Source of the DNA: Faecalibacterium prausnitzii
GTDB taxonomy: Bacteria; Bacillota; Clostridia; Oscillospirales; Ruminococcaceae
Assembly: GCF_019967995.1 (NCBI RefSeq)
Contig: NZ_CP065377.1
Span: 434,001 to 498,000 of the forward strand
DNA: 64,000 nt
Reading direction: 5' to 3'
The notes beneath the pieces were generated by a model that was not told the DNA's origin, ran no database searches, and saw nothing but the letters and a program-made list of their open reading frames with translations. Position numbers and translations under genes: made by a program. This document shows, in pieces, positions 1 to 7,687 of this stretch (positions are counted from its first letter, which is position 1; every line of letters starts with the position of its first letter).

Positions 1-116
1 AAAAATAGCAAGAAAATTGTGTATTTGACGGCCGCAAAAAGGGGAAAATCCTTTGTGTGGTCGTCTTTTTGTCTAAAGTATACAAGAAAAAACTCTGAAA
101 AATGTCAAAACGCCAA

Positions 117-178
117 TTGCCAAGTCGAAACTGATATATTAGAATATATGCAGAGACGTGCCGCAGCGGTTGCTGCGG
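117..178 (+). promoter_or_regulatory. Putative uxuAB promoter with overlapping palindromic operator and leader hairpin
   Basis: A -35 TTGCCA at 117-122 and a -10 TAGAAT at 140-145 are separated by 17 bases. The element TGATATATTA (132-141) overlaps the -10 and differs at one position from the perfect palindrome TGATATATCA found at 33448, 56048 and 56091. AAGTATACAAG at 76-86 is a second operator-like element. In the expected leader, CCGCAGC (161-167) can pair with GCTGCGG (172-178). Bases 1-116 otherwise show no gene. The regulator is not identifiable from sequence. Confidence 0.5.
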
Positions 179-213
179 ACGAAACAGCAAAGCAACATAA
201 GGAGGAAACCCCT

Positions 214-1314
214 ATGCCTATGAAAATGGGTTGGCGTTGGTATGGTGAGGGCAACGACCCCATCACGCTGAACGACATCAAGCAGATCCCCGGCGTGACC
301 AGCATCGTCTGGGCACTGCACGACAAGATGCCCGGCGAGATCTGGGAGGTCGATGAGATCCAGAAGGTCGCAGACCAGATCCACGCCTACGGCTTCGATA
401 TGGACGTTGTGGAATCGGTCAACGTCCATGACGACATCAAGATCGGCCTGCCGACGCGCGACCAGTATATCGAGAACTACAAGCAGTGCATCCGCAACCT
501 GTCCAAGTTCGGCGTCAAGGTCATCTGCTACAACTTCATGCCCATCTTTGACTGGACCCGCACCGACCTGTTCCACCCCGTCGGCGATGGTTCCACCGCT
601 CTGTTCTATCAGAAGGACATGATCCAGAACGACTACAAGGCCATGGCCGACTATATCCTGGGCTTCACCGAGAAGTACAACATGACCTTCCCCGGCTGGG
701 AGCCGGAGCGTATGGCCAAGCTGGACGAGCTGTTCAAGGCCTATGCCCCCGTCACCAAGGAGAAGCTGTGGGAGAATCTGAAGTATTTCCTGGAGGCTCT
801 CATGCCCACCTGCCGCGAGTGCGACATCAAGATGGCCATCCACATGGACGATCCCCCTTGGGATATCTTCGGCCTGCCCCGCCTGCTGGTGGATGCCGAG
901 AGCATCGACCGCTTCCTGAGCATGGTGGATGACGAGTACAACTGCCTGACCCTGTGCTCCGGCAGCCTGAACGCAAACCCCAACAACAACGTTGCTGAGA
1001 TCGTCCGCAAGCACTGCGATCGCATCGCATTCGCACACATCCGCAACATCCATCACTTCCCCAACGGCGACTTCTCCGAGGCTGCTCACCGCGATTGCTG
1101 CGGCGAGACCGGCATCATCGAGATCCTGCGCGCCTACCATGACGGCGGCTACGAGGGCTACATCCGCCCCGACCACGGCCGTCAGCTGTGGGAGGAAGGC
1201 CCCGGCAACTGCCGCCCCGGCTACGGCAAGTATGACCGTGCGCTGGGCATCCAGTATATGCTGGGCGTCTGGGATCTGCTGGACCGTCTGGATGAAGAGA
1301 AAAAGAAAGGCTGA
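214..1314 (+). CDS. uxuA: Mannonate dehydratase
   Basis: UxuA removes water from D-mannonate to give 2-keto-3-deoxygluconate in cytoplasmic hexuronate catabolism. The 366-residue product matches the roughly 360-residue Gram-positive form. It has the family's TIM-barrel signatures: YNFMPIFDWTRT, then IHMDDPPW near residues 207-214 and FAHIRNI near 273, the segments supplying metal and substrate ligands. The reading frame is open further upstream, but ATG 214 is chosen because AAGGAGG at 199-205 precedes it by eight bases; further in-frame ATGs lie at 220 and 226. uxuB follows after eight bases, so the two are probably one transcript. Function is assigned by family resemblance with high confidence. 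Confidence 0.93.
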   Translation: MPMKMGWRWYGEGNDPITLNDIKQIPGVTSIVWALHDKMPGEIWEVDEIQKVADQIHAYGFDMDVVESVNVHDDIKIGLPTRDQYIENYKQCIRNLSKFGVKVICYNFMPIFDWTRTDLFHPVGDGSTALFYQKDMIQNDYKAMADYILGFTEKYNMTFPGWEPERMAKLDELFKAYAPVTKEKLWENLKYFLEALMPTCRECDIKMAIHMDDPPWDIFGLPRLLVDAESIDRFLSMVDDEYNCLTLCSGSLNANPNNNVAEIVRKHCDRIAFAHIRNIHHFPNGDFSEAAHRDCCGETGIIEILRAYHDGGYEGYIRPDHGRQLWEEGPGNCRPGYGKYDRALGIQYMLGVWDLLDRLDEEKKKG

Positions 1315-1322
1315 GCATCAAA

Positions 1323-2909
1323 ATGAAGCTGTCTGATATCAAAAACGGCAATCTGTCCGCCGAGTGGGCAGAAAAAGGCTACGAGCTGCCCAAGTTCGAT
1401 GTCGAGGCCGTCAAGGCCAAGACCCATGCAGAGCCGACCTGGGTGCACTTCGGTGCAGGCAACATCTTCCGCGCCTTCCCCGCAGCCGTCCTGAACGACG
1501 CCCTGAACAGCGGCAAGTATGACCGCGGCGTCATCGTGGCCGAGAGCTTCGACTATGAGATCATCGACAAGGCTTACCGCCCCTACGATAACCTGAGCCT
1601 GCTGGTCTGCCTGAAGTCCACCGGCGAGATCGAGAAGAAGGTCGTGGCCTCCGTGACCGAGAGCCTGAAGGCAGACCCCTCCTTCACCGAGGACTGGGCA
1701 CGTCTGGTCGAGATCTTCCAGAACCCCAGCCTGCAGATGATCTCCTTCACCATCACCGAGAAGGGCTACGGCGTGGCTCCTGCGGACCTGGAGCGCGGCC
1801 TGACCCCCGTGCTGGCCATGGGCAAGGTCACCGCTCTGCTGTATGAGCGCTTCAAGGCCGGCAAGCTGCCCCTGACCGTGCAGAGCATGGACAACTGCTC
1901 TCACAACGGCGACAAGGTCAGGAATGCCGTCTTCACCTACGCTTCCAAGTGGGTCGAGCAGGGCCTGGTGCCCGCCGAGTTCCTCGCCTATGTGCAGGAC
2001 GAGACCAAGGTCACCTTCCCCTGGAGCATGATCGACAAGATCACCCCGCGCCCCGACGCCAAGGTCCAGAAGATGCTGGCCGACGACGGCTTTGAGGACA
2101 ACTACACCATCGTCACCGAGAAGCACACCTTCACCGCTCCCTTCGTCAACGCCGAGGAGACCCAGTATCTCTGCATCGAGGACCACTACACCAATGGCCG
2201 TCCTCCGCTGGAGCTGGGCGGTGTTCTGTACTGCGACCGCGAGACTGTCGATAAGATCGAGAAGATGAAGGTCTGCACCTGCCTGAACCCGCTGCACACC
2301 GCCATGTCCATCTATGGCTGCATGCTGGACTACACCCTCATCTCTGCCGAAATGGCCGATGAGGACCTGCGCGCCTTCATCCAGAAGATCGGCTACATCG
2401 AGGCTATGCCCGTCGTCGTCGATCCGGGCGTCCTGAACCCCTATGAGTTCATCGGCGCGGTCATCAACCGCCGCCTGCCCAACCCCTTCATGCCCGACGC
2501 ACCCCAGCGTATCGCTACCGATACCTCCCAGAAGCTGGCCATCCGCTTCGGCGAGACCATCAAGGCTTACGAGGCCCGCGGCCTGGACAAGAGCAATCTG
2601 GTCCTGATCCCGCTGGTGCTGGCAGGCTATGCCCGCTACCTGAAGGGCATTGATGACAACGGCAAGGCCTTTGAGATCTCTCCCGATCCGATGCTGGCCG
2701 AGCTGCAGGCCATCGTGGCTCCGCTGGAAGTCAAGGAAGGCGAGCAGGATTTCAGCTGCCTGAAGAACCTGTACAGCCGCGCCGACATCTTCGGTGTGGA
2801 CCTGTATGCGGTCGGTCTGGGTGAGCAGATTGAGGGCATGGTCAAGGAGCTGTATGCTGGCAACGGCGCAGTCCGCAAGACTCTGCACAAGTACGTCGTC
2901 GCTCGCTGA
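1323..2909 (+). CDS. uxuB: Fructuronate reductase / mannitol dehydrogenase family oxidoreductase
   Basis: Predicted NAD-dependent reduction of fructuronate to mannonate, the step just before UxuA. The 528-residue protein belongs to the long-chain mannitol dehydrogenase family: the N-terminal nucleotide-binding segment reads WVHFGAGNIFRAF near residue 40, and the catalytic region contains CLNPLHTAMS near residues 318-328. It is longer than the E. coli enzyme (about 486 residues) and is not the short-chain dehydrogenase form seen in Bacillus. It starts eight bases after uxuA, supporting co-transcription. Members of this family also act on tagaturonate or mannitol; the pairing with uxuA favours fructuronate. 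A clear terminator follows at 2948. Confidence 0.85.
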   Translation: MKLSDIKNGNLSAEWAEKGYELPKFDVEAVKAKTHAEPTWVHFGAGNIFRAFPAAVLNDALNSGKYDRGVIVAESFDYEIIDKAYRPYDNLSLLVCLKSTGEIEKKVVASVTESLKADPSFTEDWARLVEIFQNPSLQMISFTITEKGYGVAPADLERGLTPVLAMGKVTALLYERFKAGKLPLTVQSMDNCSHNGDKVRNAVFTYASKWVEQGLVPAEFLAYVQDETKVTFPWSMIDKITPRPDAKVQKMLADDGFEDNYTIVTEKHTFTAPFVNAEETQYLCIEDHYTNGRPPLELGGVLYCDRETVDKIEKMKVCTCLNPLHTAMSIYGCMLDYTLISAEMADEDLRAFIQKIGYIEAMPVVVDPGVLNPYEFIGAVINRRLPNPFMPDAPQRIATDTSQKLAIRFGETIKAYEARGLDKSNLVLIPLVLAGYARYLKGIDDNGKAFEISPDPMLAELQAIVAPLEVKEGEQDFSCLKNLYSRADIFGVDLYAVGLGEQIEGMVKELYAGNGAVRKTLHKYVVAR

Positions 2910-2947
2910 GCGCTGACATCCTCTTTTTAGGTTAAGCTATCTTCGTC

Positions 2948-2987
2948 CCCACGCTGCGTTTTGCTTTGCCGCAGCGTGGGATTTTTT
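2948..2987 (+). terminator. Rho-independent terminator after uxuB
   Basis: A perfect 10-bp stem pairs CCCACGCTGC (2948-2957) with GCAGCGTGGG (2971-2980) and is followed by ATTTTTTAT. Confidence 0.85.
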
Positions 2988-3121
2988 ATACCCTCTCAGT
3001 CTCGCTTCGCTCGCCAGCTCCCCCGATGGGGGAGCTTTTGTGCTGTATATGTTGCCGCTGCGGCAAAACCTCGCCCTTCGGGAGAGGTGGCAGCGCGTGA
3101 GCGCTGACGGAGAGGGTGGAA
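2988..3121. repeat. Dispersed palindromic intergenic repeat, copy 1
   Basis: The ends are inverted (ACCCTCTC on the left, GAGAGGGT on the right) and internal sub-hairpins such as CTCCCCCGATGGGGGAG are present. It shares layout and end sequences with copies at 6413, 11654, 31430 and 55144. It has no coding capacity and resembles a non-autonomous MITE-like or REP-like element. Confidence 0.7.
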
Positions 3122-3195
3122 TTTCCGGCAAATGCCTTTACTTATAGCCGATTTTTTGCCATAATAAGAAAAAACGGAACCGGGAGGAAACCAGC

Positions 3196-4128
3196 ATGAA
3201 GGTCATGATCTTTGACGTGGGCGGCACCGAGATCAAATACTCGGTCATGGACGATGCGATGAACCGGTACGAGTCCGGCAGCATCCCGACGCCCAGCGAC
3301 AGCCAGCCGCACTTTCTCGAAACGTTGGCGCAGCTCTACCGCCCCCACAGGGACGAGGTGGACGGCATCGCACTGAGCCTGCCCGGCTTCATCGACGCCG
3401 AGCACGGTGTGGTCCTGGGCGGCGGTGCGCCCTCTATCATCTATAACATCGGCACCCCGGTGGGCCCGCGCCTGGCCGAGCTCTGCGGCTGCAAGGTCTG
3501 GATCGAAAACGACGGCAAGGCAGCTGCCATTGCCGAGCTGCAGCGCGGTGCGCTGCAGGGGTGCAGCAACGCGGCGGTGTTCGTCATCGGCACCGGCGTG
3601 GGCGGCGGCCTGATCGTCAACGGCCAGCTGGTGCGCGGCCGGGACTTCACCGCGGGCGAGTACAGCTTCATGAATACCAACGCCGACGCCTGGAGCGACA
3701 GCAAAAAGACGATGGCCGGCCAGTGCAGCACCTCCGCGCTGCTGGATGCCTACCGGGTGCGCAGGCAGCTGCCTACCGATGCCCCGTTGAACGGCAGGCT
3801 CTTCTTTGATGCGGCCAACGCAGGGGAGCCGGAGGCGCTGGAAGTGCTGGAAGCCTTCTGCAGGGCGGTGGATGTGCAGATCTACAACCTCAGCGTCCTG
3901 CTGGATCTCGAAAAGGTGGCCATCGGCGGCGGCATCAGCGGCCAGCCCCTCCTCATCGAGACCCTCGACCGGGTGTATGAGGAAAAGATTCTGAAGGGCC
4001 ATCCCTTCAGCGAGGAGCAGGCCCGCAGCCTGCCCCGGCCGGAGATCGTGCCCTGCGCGTTCCACAATGAAGCCAACCAGATCGGTGCGCTGGTCAGCTA
4101 CCTCAACGCATTTTACCCGCAGAAATAA
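3196..4128 (+). CDS. ROK family sugar kinase
   Basis: Predicted cytoplasmic ATP-dependent sugar kinase of 310 residues. The phosphate-binding motif DVGGTEIK is at residues 7-14, ENDGKAAA near 104-111, and the glycine-rich IGTGVGGGLIVNG near 131-143. The zinc-binding cysteine cluster (CxCGxxGCxE) of typical glucokinases and repressors is absent; that region reads AGQCSTSALLDA. No DNA-binding domain precedes the kinase domain, so it is an enzyme rather than a ROK repressor. ATG 3196 follows GGGAGG. It lies downstream of uxuAB but is separated by a terminator and a repeat, so it is probably independently transcribed. The sugar substrate cannot be told from the sequence. Confidence 0.8.
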   Translation: MKVMIFDVGGTEIKYSVMDDAMNRYESGSIPTPSDSQPHFLETLAQLYRPHRDEVDGIALSLPGFIDAEHGVVLGGGAPSIIYNIGTPVGPRLAELCGCKVWIENDGKAAAIAELQRGALQGCSNAAVFVIGTGVGGGLIVNGQLVRGRDFTAGEYSFMNTNADAWSDSKKTMAGQCSTSALLDAYRVRRQLPTDAPLNGRLFFDAANAGEPEALEVLEAFCRAVDVQIYNLSVLLDLEKVAIGGGISGQPLLIETLDRVYEEKILKGHPFSEEQARSLPRPEIVPCAFHNEANQIGALVSYLNAFYPQK

Positions 4129-4170
4129 AGTGCCCAGAGCGGCTGTTTTTCGATGGTTTCTATTTCTAGC

Positions 4171-4202
4171 TTGAAGCAAAGCGAAAAATGGTGTATTATA
4201 AT
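4171..4202 (+). promoter_or_regulatory. Putative glnS promoter
   Basis: TTGAAG (4171-4176) and TATTAT (4194-4199) are 17 bases apart; an overlapping TATAAT lies at 4197-4202. The remaining leader before the glnS start at 4262 is only about 55 bases, too short for a T-box. Confidence 0.6.
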
Positions 4203-4261
4203 GGGTATTGAATCATGAGCAGTACCGGGCGGTTTGGCCCGGATGAAGGGGGAACTCCACC

Positions 4262-5920
4262 ATGGCTGATAAAAACTTTTTGACCGAGATCATCGACGCC
4301 GACCTCGCCGAGGGCAAGGTCAGCGAGATCCATACCCGTTTCCCGCCGGAGCCCAACGGCTACCTGCACATCGGCAGCGCCAAGGCGATCTATATCAACT
4401 GGTCCATCGCGAACCAGTACGGCGGCAAATTCAATCTGCGTCTGGACGACACCAACCCCGCCCGCGAAGGTGAGGAGTATGTCAACAGCATCATCGAAGA
4501 CCTGCACTGGCTGGGTGCCGACCCCAACGGCGGCATCTTCTACGGCAGCGACTACTTCGACAAGTGCTATGAGTATGCCGAGAAGCTCATCCTCGAAGGC
4601 AAGGCCTACGTGGACGACCTGACCCGCGACGAGATGCGCGAGTACCGCGGCAATGACGCGGGCAAGCCCTCCCGCCCCTCTCCGTGGCGCGACCGTACCC
4701 CGGAGGAGAATCTGGACCTGTTCCGCCGGATGCGTGCCGGGGAGTTCCAGGAGGGCGAAAAGACCCTGCGTGCAAAGATCGACCTGGCCAGCCCCAACAT
4801 GAACCTGCGCGACCCGGCCATCTACCGCATCAAGTATGCGGAGCACCACCGCCAGGGCAGCAAGTGGTGCATCTACCCGATGTACGACTTCGCGCACCCC
4901 ATCCAGGACGCCATCGAGGGCATCACCCACAGCATGTGCAGCCTGGAGTTCGAGAACCACCGCCCGCTGTACAACTGGGTCATCGAGAACATCTTCGGGA
5001 CCGAGTTCCCCAAGCAGCGCGAGTTCGCCCGCCTGAACATGACCAACACCGTCATGAGCAAGCGCTACCTGCGCGAGCTGGTGGAAATGGGCATCGTGGA
5101 CGGCTGGGACGATCCCCGGATGCCGACTCTGTGCGGTCTGCGCCGCCGCGGCTACACCCCGACTTCCATCTTTACTTTTGTGCGTGAGGCCGGTATCTCC
5201 AAGTCGGACAACCTCATCGACATGCGCCAGCTGGAAGCCTGCATCCGCAGTGAACTGGACCTGACCGCGCAGCGCCGCATTGCCGTGCTGGACCCGGTCA
5301 AGCTCATCATCGACAACTACCCGGAAGAGAAGACCGAGTACTTCGACATCGCCAACAACCCCAACCGCGAGGCCAACGATGCCACCACCCGCAAGGTGGC
5401 GTTCACCCGCGAGCTGTGGATCGAGAACGAGGACTTCGCCGAGGTGCCGCCTCCCAAGTTCAAGCGCCTGACCATCGGCGGCGAGGTCCGCCTGATGGGT
5501 GCATATCTCGTCAAGTGCGAGAGCATCGAGAAGAACCCTGACGGCAGCATTGCCGCCATCCACTGCACCGCTGACATCGAGACCGGCAATGGCAACCCGG
5601 CCGACGGCCGCAAGGTCAAAGGCACCATCCACTGGGTGAGCGCCGCCCACGCCGTGGACGCCGAGGTCCGCCTGTACGACAAGCTCTTCACCGAGGCCAA
5701 CATGAACGCCATCCCGGAGGGCAGCGACTACAAGGACTACCTGAACCCGGAGAGCGTGACCGTGCGCACCCACTGCAAGCTGGAAGAGAGCCTGAAGGAT
5801 GCCAAGCCCGGCGAAAAGTTCCAGTTCGTCCGCACCGGTTTTTTCACCCCGGATTCCAAGAACCCCGGCGTGTACAACCGTGTCGTGACCCTGCGCGACA
5901 GCTTCAAACCTGCAAAATAA
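4262..5920 (+). CDS. glnS: Glutaminyl-tRNA synthetase
   Basis: Charges tRNA-Gln with glutamine in the cytoplasm. The 552-residue class I synthetase has the HIGH-type motif HIGS at residues 36-39, within FPPEPNGYLHIGS, the substrate-binding RLDDTNPAREGEEY, and the KMSKS-type VMSKR near 264-268. The Gln rather than Glu identity is supported by the overall GlnRS pattern and length and by the C-terminal beta-barrel region in the second half. Most Firmicutes make Gln-tRNA indirectly through GatCAB, so a direct GlnRS is notable; such genes occur in some Clostridia. The start follows a GAAGGGGGA ribosome site. The FMN-binding gene is 31 bases downstream. Confidence 0.95.
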   Translation: MADKNFLTEIIDADLAEGKVSEIHTRFPPEPNGYLHIGSAKAIYINWSIANQYGGKFNLRLDDTNPAREGEEYVNSIIEDLHWLGADPNGGIFYGSDYFDKCYEYAEKLILEGKAYVDDLTRDEMREYRGNDAGKPSRPSPWRDRTPEENLDLFRRMRAGEFQEGEKTLRAKIDLASPNMNLRDPAIYRIKYAEHHRQGSKWCIYPMYDFAHPIQDAIEGITHSMCSLEFENHRPLYNWVIENIFGTEFPKQREFARLNMTNTVMSKRYLRELVEMGIVDGWDDPRMPTLCGLRRRGYTPTSIFTFVREAGISKSDNLIDMRQLEACIRSELDLTAQRRIAVLDPVKLIIDNYPEEKTEYFDIANNPNREANDATTRKVAFTRELWIENEDFAEVPPPKFKRLTIGGEVRLMGAYLVKCESIEKNPDGSIAAIHCTADIETGNGNPADGRKVKGTIHWVSAAHAVDAEVRLYDKLFTEANMNAIPEGSDYKDYLNPESVTVRTHCKLEESLKDAKPGEKFQFVRTGFFTPDSKNPGVYNRVVTLRDSFKPAK

Positions 5921-5951
5921 ACCAAGACCTGCCAAAGGAGCATACAACAAG

Positions 5952-6344
5952 ATGAAGAAACACATGAGCCGGAACACCCTCGTGATGGTGCTGCTGGATA
6001 TCGTTCTGGGTGTGGTGCTGTCGCTGTATATCGCCAACACCGGCACGATGCCTGCCGCAGACAACGCGGCCACCTACACCGATGGCACCTACACGGCCAG
6101 CGCCAAAGGCTGCCTGAGCGATGTGGCGGTCACCGTGACCATCACCGGCGGCAAAGTGACGAATGTGGACATTGATGCTTCGGGCGAGACGCCGGAACTG
6201 GGCGGCAAGGCGGCGGAAAGCCTGACAGCCAGCCTGAAAGAGGCAGGCAGTACCGCCGGTGTGGATGCTGTGACCGGCAGCACCATGACCAGTGACGCGG
6301 TCTTTGCCGCAATGGATGATTGTCTGGCGCAGGCCGCACAGTGA
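5952..6344 (+). CDS. FMN-binding domain protein, membrane-anchored
   Basis: A 130-residue protein with one N-terminal hydrophobic segment (about residues 10-28), followed by an extracytoplasmic FMN-binding domain. The hallmark is DAVTGSTMTSDA at about residues 105-116, matching the D-x-V-T-G-A/S-T-x-T-S sequence in which a threonine can receive FMN by phosphoester linkage. Such small proteins are used in extracellular electron transfer or as redox accessories. AAGGAG precedes the start, and only 31 bases separate it from glnS, so it may be read through from the glnS promoter. No flavin transferase (ApbE) gene lies in this window. Confidence 0.8.
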   Translation: MKKHMSRNTLVMVLLDIVLGVVLSLYIANTGTMPAADNAATYTDGTYTASAKGCLSDVAVTVTITGGKVTNVDIDASGETPELGGKAAESLTASLKEAGSTAGVDAVTGSTMTSDAVFAAMDDCLAQAAQ

Positions 6345-6356
6345 TCGCACTCTCCC

Positions 6357-6397
6357 AACTGCTGCACGGCAACTGCGCGTGCAGCAGTTTTTTGTTT
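6357..6397 (+). terminator. Terminator after FMN-binding protein
   Basis: A 12-bp stem pairs AACTGCTGCACG (6357-6368) with CGTGCAGCAGTT (6378-6389), followed by a T-rich tract. Confidence 0.85.
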
Positions 6398-6412
6398 GGA
6401 AGGCTTTCCGTT

Positions 6413-6553
6413 GTACAACCTCTCCGTCAATGCTTCGCATTGCCACCTCTCCTGGTAGGAGAGGCCTTGGCATTCCCTGCAACGTTCACCGTTTCGCCAG
6501 AGGCTCTCCTACCAGGAGAGCTGTCGAGCGGATGCGAGACTGAGAGGTTGTAC
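6413..6553. repeat. Dispersed palindromic intergenic repeat, copy 2
   Basis: Perfect terminal inverted repeats GTACAACCTCTC (6413-6424) and GAGAGGTTGTAC (6542-6553) bound 141 bp. The right half (GCCAGAGGCTCTCCT, then GAGAGCTGTCGAGCG) is nearly identical to copy 4 at 31430-31552. It ends 31 bases before the next gene. Confidence 0.8.
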
Positions 6554-6584
6554 CGGGGAGGGCTTTCTCTTGTAAGGAATCTCT

Positions 6585-7655
6585 ATGCTGATTGATGTTT
6601 TACCATTGTCCGATACCACGGCCCGCCTTGTCCGGGCCTATGGGGAGGCCCCCTGCATCGCCCTGCCGTCGGCGCTGCCGACCCCGGAGGGCGGCAGCTG
6701 GGCTGTCACCGAACTGGGGGACTACTGCTTCTCCGAATCGCCCCGGAACATGCCCGCCCCGGACGCAGTCTGCCGCTACGCAGTGGGGGAAGACGGCAGC
6801 GCCGTCCTGACCAGAGCCTTTGGCCGGGACCGGACCGGACGGCACCGCCGCTATGACCTCGACTTTGGCGCTGCGCCCGAAGAAGACCTCCACCCCGTCT
6901 GCGGGAACTTCCTCGAAGAAGCCGTCCTGCCGGACAGCCTGCGGGTCATCGGGAGCTGCGCGTTCTACAACTGCCGCAGGCTGCGCACCCTGTCCGTGGG
7001 AGCGGGGGAGCTGACCGTGGGCAGCGATGTCTTTTTGAACTGCTTCGCACTGGCGGACCTCATCGTCCGGGCCGACCCGGAACAGGCCACCGGCCTGTTC
7101 GCGCTCGTCAACAACATCACCGAGGCCGTGCGGGCGCTGTTCTGGTGCCCCGGCGAGGCGGCCCCCCGCGCAGGTCTGTGGTATCCGGCCTACTGGGAGG
7201 ATGTGGAGGAATCTCCGGCGCATATCCTGCTGCACACCTTTTCCGGGCAGGGATATCATTACCGGCAGTGTTTTCTGGATGGAAAAATCCTCTGCGCAGA
7301 ATACGACGCTATTTTCCCGGACGGCCACGCCTCCGAGGACAAGGATATCATGGCCATGCTCTGCTTCGACCGCCTGCGCTGGCCTTGGGGCCTGACCGAA
7401 CAGGCAAAGACCCCCTACACCGCGTTCCTCAAGGTGAACACGGGCCGGGTCGTGGCCCGGCTGCTGAAGGCGCAGGACCTTGACAGCCTGAAGGCCTTGC
7501 TGGCGCTGGATGTGCTGGACGCGGCCGGGTTTGCCGAGGCCGCAGCGCTGGCCGTTCAGGCCGAACAGGCTGCTGCTGCTGCCCTGCTGGCCGATGCCGC
7601 CCACAGCAGACAGGCCGCAAAGCCGAACCGGAAACGCTATGATTTTGACTTTTGA
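6585..7655 (+). CDS. Leucine-rich-repeat (LRR_5/BspA-like) protein
   Basis: A 356-residue protein with no signal peptide. Residues about 112-150 carry BspA-type leucine-rich repeat units (VLPDSLRVIGSCAFYNC, then LRTLSVGAGELTVGSDVF); the rest matches nothing I recognise. The C-terminal portion (about 290-345) is alanine-rich and helical. It is the first gene of a tight operon with a VWA/DUF2201 protein and a MoxR ATPase, which suggests it is a client, adaptor or substrate-recognition subunit of that pair. The start at ATG 6585 is preceded by AAGGA. The repeat-domain call is firm; the role is inference. Confidence 0.65.
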   Translation: MLIDVLPLSDTTARLVRAYGEAPCIALPSALPTPEGGSWAVTELGDYCFSESPRNMPAPDAVCRYAVGEDGSAVLTRAFGRDRTGRHRRYDLDFGAAPEEDLHPVCGNFLEEAVLPDSLRVIGSCAFYNCRRLRTLSVGAGELTVGSDVFLNCFALADLIVRADPEQATGLFALVNNITEAVRALFWCPGEAAPRAGLWYPAYWEDVEESPAHILLHTFSGQGYHYRQCFLDGKILCAEYDAIFPDGHASEDKDIMAMLCFDRLRWPWGLTEQAKTPYTAFLKVNTGRVVARLLKAQDLDSLKALLALDVLDAAGFAEAAALAVQAEQAAAAALLADAAHSRQAAKPNRKRYDFDF

Positions 7656-7687
7656 ACCCTTTCCCGCAGGGGAAGTGAGGTGAAACG

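Noticed and set aside
1221..2888. A minus-strand frame of 555 codons across uxuB
   Set aside because: Uninterrupted only because of GC bias; uxuB on the plus strand has family motifs, a ribosome site and an operon partner.
4203..4261. T-box leader before glnS
   Set aside because: Too short after the predicted promoter and no T-box core or antiterminator.
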